From Clostridia bacterium (GTDB lineage Bacteria > Bacillota > Clostridia > Acetivibrionales > DSM-27016), in contig JAOAIJ010000043.1 in NCBI GenBank assembly GCA_026414765.1, forward strand, positions 62,001 through 126,000: a stretch of 64,000 nt of DNA, in the 5' to 3' direction. The notes under the pieces were generated by a model. It saw nothing but the letters and a program-made list of their open reading frames with translations, searched no databases and was not told the DNA's origin. The translations under genes and the position numbers were made by a program. Positions 43,801 to 52,800 of the stretch are shown here, one piece after another. Every line of letters begins with the position of its first letter. Within the stretch, counting starts at the first letter, position 1.

Positions 43801-46800
43801 CTTAAGCGGTAAGATCGACAGAAAAGACTTAATGAACCGTAAAATCGAACTGGAAAGGACTGAAGAGGTATTGCTGCCGCAATCGGAAATAGAAGAGAAA
43901 ATTTTGGATATATGGAAGGAAATTCTTAAGATTGAGAAAATAAGCACGAAAGATGGTTTTTTTGAAATCGGTGGAGATTCTATTTTGGCTGTGATGGCTG
44001 CAGATAGGATAAACAGGGAATTATGCCTGGATATAAATGTGACTGAACTATTTAAATATTCAAACATAAAAGACCTGAGCAGATATATCGCATCGACCGG
44101 AGAGGGAGTTCGTACAAAGAATACCATCCGGGAAAAGTATACAGCTCCGGGAAAAGAGATTGAAGATAGAGCAGTTGAACACACGGTATCTTCTGCTGAG
44201 TATCCCGAATATTACAAGGATAGTATTGCTATAATCGGGATTTCCGGTTCTTTTCCGGGTGCTAAAGACCATTATGAATTCTGGGAAAACTTGAAATCAG
44301 GGAAAGAAAGTATTGAGATTATTTCTAGAGAAGAGTTAATAAAATCAGGTATGTCTGAAGAAAGAATAAACAATCCGAATTTTGTTCCTGTTCAATCAAG
44401 TATGGAAGGAAAAGATCTTTTTGATCCGGAGTTTTTTAGTATTTCTCCAAAGGATGCAGAATTAATGGATCCGCAGTTCAGACTATTGTTGCTCCATTCA
44501 TGGCGTGCTATCGAGGATGCGGGTTATGTTTCAAAGCAAATACCCAAGACCAGTGTATTTATGACTGCAAGCAATAATTTTTATCATACTCCTGTATCAG
44601 ATGAGATAATGGGAGACTCAAATGATTATGCCTTACGGGTTTTTGCCCAGGGAGGGACTATTTCTACAATGGTATCCTATAAATTAGGATTGAATGGCCC
44701 CAGCCTTTTTGTCCAGACTAATTGTTCTTCCTCATTGACAGGGCTGCATCTTGCTCACCAGAGCCTGATGACCGACGATGTAGAATATGCACTGGTCGGC
44801 GGCTGCTCGATATTTTCGTTTTCAGATACCTCAGGGTATATGCATCAATCAGGAATGAATTTTTCAAGCAATGGTCATGTAAAAGCCTTTGACGCTTCAG
44901 CGGATGGAATAGTCGGAGGCGAGGGAGTTGTCGTAATTCTCGTCAAGAAGGCGATAGATGCTGTTAAAGACGGAGATCATATCTATGCCCTTATAAGAGG
45001 AGTTGCTGTTAACAACGACGGGTCGGATAAGGTGGGCTTTTATGCTCCCAGCGTCAAGGGACAGAGTGAAGTTATTCAGAAAGCTTTGGAAATAACCGGA
45101 ATTAACCCCGAGTCCATCAGCTATATTGAGGCACACGGGACAGGGACAAAATTAGGGGATCCGATTGAGCTGGCAGCATTGAATGATGCTTACCGGCGCT
45201 ATACGGCTAAAAAACAGTTTTGCGGAATTGGCTCGGTAAAAACCAATATAGGACATCTTGACACTGCGGCAGGTTTGGCAGGATGCATAAAGATTGCACT
45301 AAGCCTGCATTACGGAGAAATCCCTCAGACGCTTAACTATAAAACGCCTAACCCTAACTTTGATTTTGACAATTCTTCGTTCTATGTAGTTGATAAACCA
45401 AAGAAATGGGATGATGCGCCTGTTCCGTGGAGGGCAGCATTAAGCTCGTTTGGAATCGGAGGTACAAATGCCCATGCAATAATGGAACAATTCATAAATA
45501 AGTCTGCCTTGAAACAAAATGAGCCTGAATGCGGATGCGTATCCTATCTGGTTCCACTATCCGCCAGAAATAAGGAACGCCTGAGAGTTTATGCACAGGA
45601 TATGCTTGCTTTCCTGAAAAAACAACATACATCTGATTTGAATCCGGCAAATTTAGCATATACTCTTCAGATTGGCAGAGAAATGATGGAAAGTAGAGTG
45701 ATTTTTGTCGTCAATTCACTATCAGAGTTAATTGATAAACTGGAACGGTTTACTAGCTCAAGTGAGAATATCGGCAATTGTTTCAGCGGTGAAGTAAAAC
45801 AAGGAGATAATATAATTAAAATATTCGAAGATGAGGAAAAATGCAGGGAACTAGTCAATAATTGGCTGTTAATAGGCGATTTCATGAAAATTGCAGAGTT
45901 GTGGTCAAAAGGGATTAATATAGATTGGAAGCTGCTCTACGCTGATGCCAAACCTAGCCGCATAAGTCTGCCTACCTATCCCTTTGCACTGAAAAGTTAC
46001 CAAAAACAGAAGGTTAGCTATGCAAATCCTGTCTCAAGAGGGATTACAGCAGGCGAAAACAGCGGTGCTACACTGCAAAACGGCCAAATCAAGCCGGATA
46101 TACCACGGAAAAAGATATCTAAGAGTGATGATATATCTTATCAAACACTTATGGACTATGTTAAAGATGTAATAATGGAGAAATTGTCGGAATCACTAAA
46201 AACTGATATTAACGCGTTGCAGGTTGAACAATCCTTTGCAGATTATGGATTGGACTCTGTAAGTGGAATTAATCTGGTTAACCTGATTAACCAGGCTTTA
46301 CCAATTGAGCTGGAAGTGACATGTTTATTTGATTACAGCTCGGTAAATCAGCTGTCTGAATATATTCTGTCATGCTACAAAGGGCCTGTTTCTGCATTTT
46401 TGCAGCAAAATGTTCTGTCAGATAATGAGACGAATTGCGGTGGGGGATACGGGCAGACTGAATACTATTCTACTGAAAGCATTACAAGAACTAAAATACC
46501 GCTTAATACTGTCAAAACTGAAAACAATGATTATTCTGATAATCCCGCAGCTAAAGATGCTATTGCAATTATAGGGATAAGCGGACGATTTGCAAAATCC
46601 GAGACAGTAAATGAATTATGGGAGAATGTATCAAACGGTGTAGATTTGGTAGATGAAGTTACCCGTTGGGACTTATCTAAGTACTATTCGAAAGATGATA
46701 AATATTGCAGGTACGGCAGCTTTTTATGTGAAATTGATCGCTTTGATCCGCTGTTCTTCAATATTTCCGGGTTTGAAGCGACCTATATGGATCCTCAGCA

Positions 46801-49800
46801 GCGAATTTTCCTGGAAGAATCCTGGAGGGCACTGGAAGACTCAGGATATGCGGGGATAGGGCTTCAGGAACGTAAGTGCGGGGTATATGTAGGATGTGCT
46901 GCAGGGGATTATCAGGAACTGCTGGGAGATAATTTGCCTCCACAAGCGATATGGGGCAATATGAGTTCCGTCATTCCCACACGCATTGCTTATTATCTGG
47001 ATTTGCACGGTCCGGTTATAGCTGTTGATACTGCTTGTTCGAGTTCCCTTGTTGCTATTCATCTTGCATGTCAAAGCCTGTGGGCAGGGGAGAATGAAAT
47101 GGCTCTGGCTGGAGGTGTGTTCATTCAATGCACGCCTAAGAATTTTCTGGCTGCCAACAGGGGGAATATGCTGTCGCCTACGGGTCGTTGCCATAGTTTT
47201 GCCGAGAAGGCAGATGGGTTTATCCTTGGAGAAGGTGCAGGAGTTGTTGTACTAAAACGTCTTAACGAAGCTATTTCTGACGGGGATCACATCTATGGGG
47301 TGATTCGCGGGTCAGCGATCAACCAGGATGGTACAACAAATGGAATTACTGCACCCAGCGCAAATTCACAGGAACGCCTGGAGAGATATGTATATGATAC
47401 TTTTAATATACATCCCGAACAAATTCAGATGATCGAAGCTCACGGCAGCGGTACCAAGTTAGGCGATCCGATTGAATTTCAGGCATTAACCCGCGCTTTC
47501 AGGCACTATACTGCAAAAAAAGGATACTGTGCAATAGGTACAATAAAAACCAACATCGGACACACTCAGCTTGCATCGGGTATTGCCGGAGTACTCAAAA
47601 TTCTGCTGTCATTGAAGCATAAGAAAATTCCGCCGTCATTACATTTCGAATCGGGTAATTCTAATATCCGGTTTGAAGAGAGTCCGTTTTATGTGAATAC
47701 CAGGCTTCAGGATTGGGAAACCGAGCCTAACTCAAAACGCTGTGCGGCAGTATCCTCATTTGGATTTAGCGGAACAAATGCCCATATAGTCATCGAAGAA
47801 GCTCCTGAGGTTTATAGAGGGCATTCCGAAAAAAGTGGTTACTTGATTGTATTGTCGGCGCGTACTTATGAACAGTTGAAACAGCAGGCCGAACAACTGG
47901 TAGACTTTTGTGAACATGATACTTCCGCAGACTGTGGTAATATGAGTTACACTTTACTGCTTGGAAGAAAACATTTCAATCATCGTTTAGCCTGTGTAGC
48001 AAAGAATAGCAGTGAACTTGCGGCATTACTGAAAAAATGGCTGGAAAAGGGAAAAGTGCCACAGGTATATGTATCTGAACTTCTTGGAAATGACCATAGG
48101 AAGCAGACAGCGCTGAAGCGTTATGGAAATCAATGCATCATAGATTGCACAGATATGGAAAAAGCCGGTGACTATCTGGAAAACCTGGCAACTATAGCCG
48201 ATTTGTATATTCAAGGATACAGGCTTGAGTTTGAGCAGTTGTTTTCAGATGGACAGTACAGCCGCATTTCACTGCCGACTTATCCGTTTGCCCAGGAGCA
48301 TTATTGGGGAGTACAGGCAGAAGATAAGCTGGATGGCAGCAAAAACGATACCGTTACTGCAGAACATATACATCCGTTATTACACCAAAACACCTCTGGT
48401 TTTTCGGGACTGCGGTACAGCTCAAATTTTACAGGCAGAGAATTCTTTTTGAACGATCATGTGGTTAACGGTGAAAACATCCTGCCGGGGGCTGCTTATC
48501 TTGAGATGGTGAGAACAGCCATAGCTGAGGCTGTTGGAGTTAGGGAACCTGAACAGGCTGTAATCCGCCTGAAAAATGTGGTTTGGGCAAGGCCTATTTC
48601 AGTGAAGGGAAATGCTATTCGTATTCATGTCGGACTCCTGCCGGGAGAAAACGGGGAGATTGCGTATAAAGTCTACAGTGAGCAGGAAGAACAGGGAGCA
48701 GCTCCTGTTGTGTATAGTGAGGGCTTGGTAGGGCTGAATTCATCAGCAGATGTTCATACACTGGATTTACGGGACTTACAGTCCAAATACCGGGAAATCG
48801 CGTTTTCCCCTGATAGATTCTATAAATCACTTCAAACACTGGGAGTAAACTATGGCAATGCATATCAGGCTGTAAAGGCGGTTTACACCGGGCCGGAACA
48901 GATTCTGATACAGCTGGAATTGCCGTCTGTAGTGTCGGATACTCTTAACAAATTTGTATTGCATCCTAGCTTGGTTGATGCCGCTTTTCAATCAATGTCA
49001 CTGATGCTTAGTACCACTAGCAATCTTGATGATCTAAAGCCATCGCTGCTTTTTGCATTACAGGAATTGGAGGTTACCGGGAGATGCACTTCGTCTATGT
49101 GGGCTCTGATCCGGTACAATGACGGGAATGTGGCGGGAGATAAGATGATCAAGTACGATATTGATCTCTATGACGAACAAGGCAAGCTTTGTGTGCGGAT
49201 GAAAAAGGTTTCAACAAAGGCTGCAGGTGGAAAGGTCGAAGCTGCTAGTACGCCAAAAGCAGTGGCTTCAGGCCCTAATCCACAGCTTGTAGGAAATATT
49301 ACCCTGATACCGGTGTGGGACTCGGTTCAGGCTGAAAAAGCCCAGACACTACTAAATTCATCGGAAAGCGTATTACTTATCGGTGGAACAGAAGAAATTG
49401 CTGAAAAAGTTGGCGGCTATTACCAATCTGTCAGTGTGCCGGATATAAAAACAGGTGAAAGTATTGAGTGTATTGCCCAAAAGCTGGCTGACTTTGGTCC
49501 GGTTGAAAACCTGATCTGGGTATGCCCACAGGATTCTTTGCAATCAGTATCGGAAGATACGGTTATAGAAGGACAAAGCATTGGAGTCCTCCAGGTTTTC
49601 AGAATGATAAAAGCTTTACTTAGCCTGGGTTATGATGCAAAAGCTTTAAACTGGACTTTCATTACCATTCAGACTCAGCCTGTCCATAAAAATGACAGAG
49701 TAAATCCGACTCACGCGAGCTTGCATGGTTTGATAGGATCGATGGCAAAAGAATATTCAAACTGGAAAGTGAGGCTGGTTGATCTGGAGGCAGGCTGTGA

Positions 49801-52800
49801 TTGGCCACTGGAAGACATTTTATCATTGACACCGGACGTGAGGGGAAATCCTTTGGTTTACCGTGGTCAGCAATGGTACAGGCAGCAGCTGGTACAGGCA
49901 GATAATATGCCGCAGGAACAGACTCTGTACAGAAATGAAGGGGTATATGTAGTGATCGGAGGAGCCGGCAGTATAGGTGAAGCTTGGAGTGAGTGCATGA
50001 TCCGCACTTACAAGGCGAAAATTGTTTGGATCGGACGTAGAGAAAAGGATGCGGAAATTCAGGCAAAAATAGACCGCTTGGCAGCTTTGGGATCAGAACC
50101 AGTTTATATTGCTGCAGATGCAACAAAGCAGCAGTCTCTTCAGCAAGCATATGAAGAAATAAAGCGGCAGTATCCACAGGTTCATGGAGTAGTTCATTCT
50201 GCACAGGTCTTCTTGAGCGGAAGTCTTTCAAAAATAGAAGAGACAGTATTCCGGTCAGCGCTTGAGTCTAAGGTGAATGTTTGCGTGCATTTAGCCCAGG
50301 TCTTTCAGAAAGAATCATTGGACTTTATGCTATTCTTCTCATCCATAAACTCTTATCTTAAGGCACCGGGGCAAAGTCCGTATTCTTCCGGCTGCGTATT
50401 TAAAGATGCTTTTGTCCATCAATTAGCTCAAGAATGGCCTTGTGCGGTAAGGGTAATAAACTGGGGATATTTCTTTAATAATGCAAAGGACAGGGAACGT
50501 CTGGAACAGGCCGGTATAGGGTTGATTGAGCCTGAAGAAGCAGCTGCTGCACTGGATAAATTGCTGGCAGGACCGATGACGCAAATGTCATTTGTAAAGA
50601 CTACTTCACCTCTAGGTATGAGAGGAATGAGTTTGTCAAAAGACTTGGTTACTATTTATCCGAAAAATGCAGCTTTGGATATACGAAAGGTGCATGAACG
50701 GACTATTATACCGGAATTGCCGGTTGGCGACCTGGAAAAGACAAGCCTGCAAATGAAGGAGATGGATGGACTGCTCTATAAACTACTATGGGGACAATTG
50801 CAAGCTAATGGGCTATTTGAGAGGAATGGTCAATCCTTCAATGATTTGAAAGCAAAAGCAGAATTGCGCGGAATGTATGACCGTTGGCTGGAAGAAAGTG
50901 TCAGGCTTCTGGTGCAGCAAAATTTTCTTATATACAAGGATAATTTATACACTGTCAGAGATAATGTTCCAGTAGATATGGAGGTATTATGGGAAGAATG
51001 GGAACATAAAAAGATCTCCTGGTGGGAGAATCCAGAAATGAAAGCCCAAGCGGTTTTAGTGGAGAAAACCTTAAGAGCTTTACCGGAAATCATAAAAGGG
51101 AAAAAACTTGCCACTGAAGTAATGTTCCCCGGATCTTCACTGGAATTTGTGGAAGCGGTTTATAAAAACAACATGACCGGGCATTATTTTAATGAAGTAC
51201 TTGCCAATACTGTTGTTGCCTATGTTGAAGAAAGGCTCGCCCAGGACCCGCAAGTAAAGTTAAGCATAATGGAACTCGGCGCTGGCACCGGAGGTACGAG
51301 TGTTGTGGTCTTTGAAAAACTCCGGCCTTATAAGGACTATATAGAGGAATACTGTTACACGGATATATCACGTGCTTTTCTGATACATGCAGAAAAAGAA
51401 TATAGCCAGGATAATCCATACTTGACCTGTAAGATGTTTAATGTGGAAAAACCGGTTGTCTCTCAAGATATAGACGGAGGGAAATATGATATTGTAATTG
51501 CCGCCAATGTCCTGCATGCTACCGGAAATATCCGCGAAACCATACGTAATGCCAAAGCGGTCTTAAAGGAAAACGGCTTTATTCTACTAAATGAAATCAG
51601 CAGCAATAATTTGTTCAGCCATCTTACGTTTGGTCTTCTGGATGGATGGTGGATGTATGAGGATCCGATATTGCGCATTCCGGGATGCCCCGGGTTAGCA
51701 ACTGAGACCTGGTGGAATTTGCTGGAGCAAGAAGGCTTCCATTCATTTTTCCTTCCATATGGAGACCCTCAGGAGTTTTTACAGCAGATTATTGCCGCCC
51801 AAAGCAACGGGGTGGTCCGGCAAAGGATTGAGGACGCCAATAACAAAGACCATATAGCAGACGGAGCTAAAATACAGGCAAAGCAATCCGCCGGAAGCGA
51901 TAAAACTTTGGATTCTGCTATCAATAAAGAGAAAAAGCCGGATTCATCCAATGCAAATCAAATTGAGTCTCATATAAAGCAGACGATAGCTCAAAAGATG
52001 TCAGAATCATTAAAGGTGGATATTGGCAGGATCGATTATGATGAATCTTTGTCAGATTACGGCCTTGATTCGATTATTGCAGTCAATCTTGTAAGGGTTA
52101 TCGGTCAAGCTTTAGCTGTTGAACTGGAAATAACAATAATGTTTGAGTATAATACAATCAACCAGTTAACGGATTTCATCCTAACAAAATACGGGGATAT
52201 AATTGGTTCGTCATTGAAACTTAATACAGCTCAAAAGGATCTCCATGAAACCGAAGCTGCTGCTGCACAGGTAAATCAACTGAGTTCCGGCTATACGATG
52301 AACTGGATTCCTAAGATAAGGGTTTTGCCTGAAACGGAATATACTGAAAAAGAAGAAACTCAAAGGAATTTATATGGACAAGACGCTATTGCAGTTATAG
52401 GTATAAGCGGTAGGTTCCCTATGGCTGATAATCCAGATGAATACTGGAACAACCTGATTGAGGGAAAGGATTGTATTTCAGAAATTCCTCAAGAACGCTG
52501 GGAGGACTGGCGAAAATGGTATAGTGACTATCAAAGTGAAATGGAAGCAATGAAGAGCAAACGGGGAGGGTTTATTAACGGAATATCCGAATTTGATCCA
52601 TTGTTTTTTGGAATTACGCCTAAGGAAGCTGAATTCATGTGTCCGGAGCAACGTCTATTGCTTACATACATATGGCGCGCAATTGAAGATGCCGGTATTA
52701 CGTCTAAGGTACTATCGCGGAATTCTACAGGAGTATTTATTGCTTCAGCACTCAGTGAATACAAACGTGTAAAAATTACTGCCGGTTCGCTGGATAATCC

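Noticed and set aside
49662-50231. 189-codon minus-strand open frame within the KR region of the megasynthase
   Set aside because: It lies opposite clearly coding KR sequence, and its composition is that of a shadow frame.
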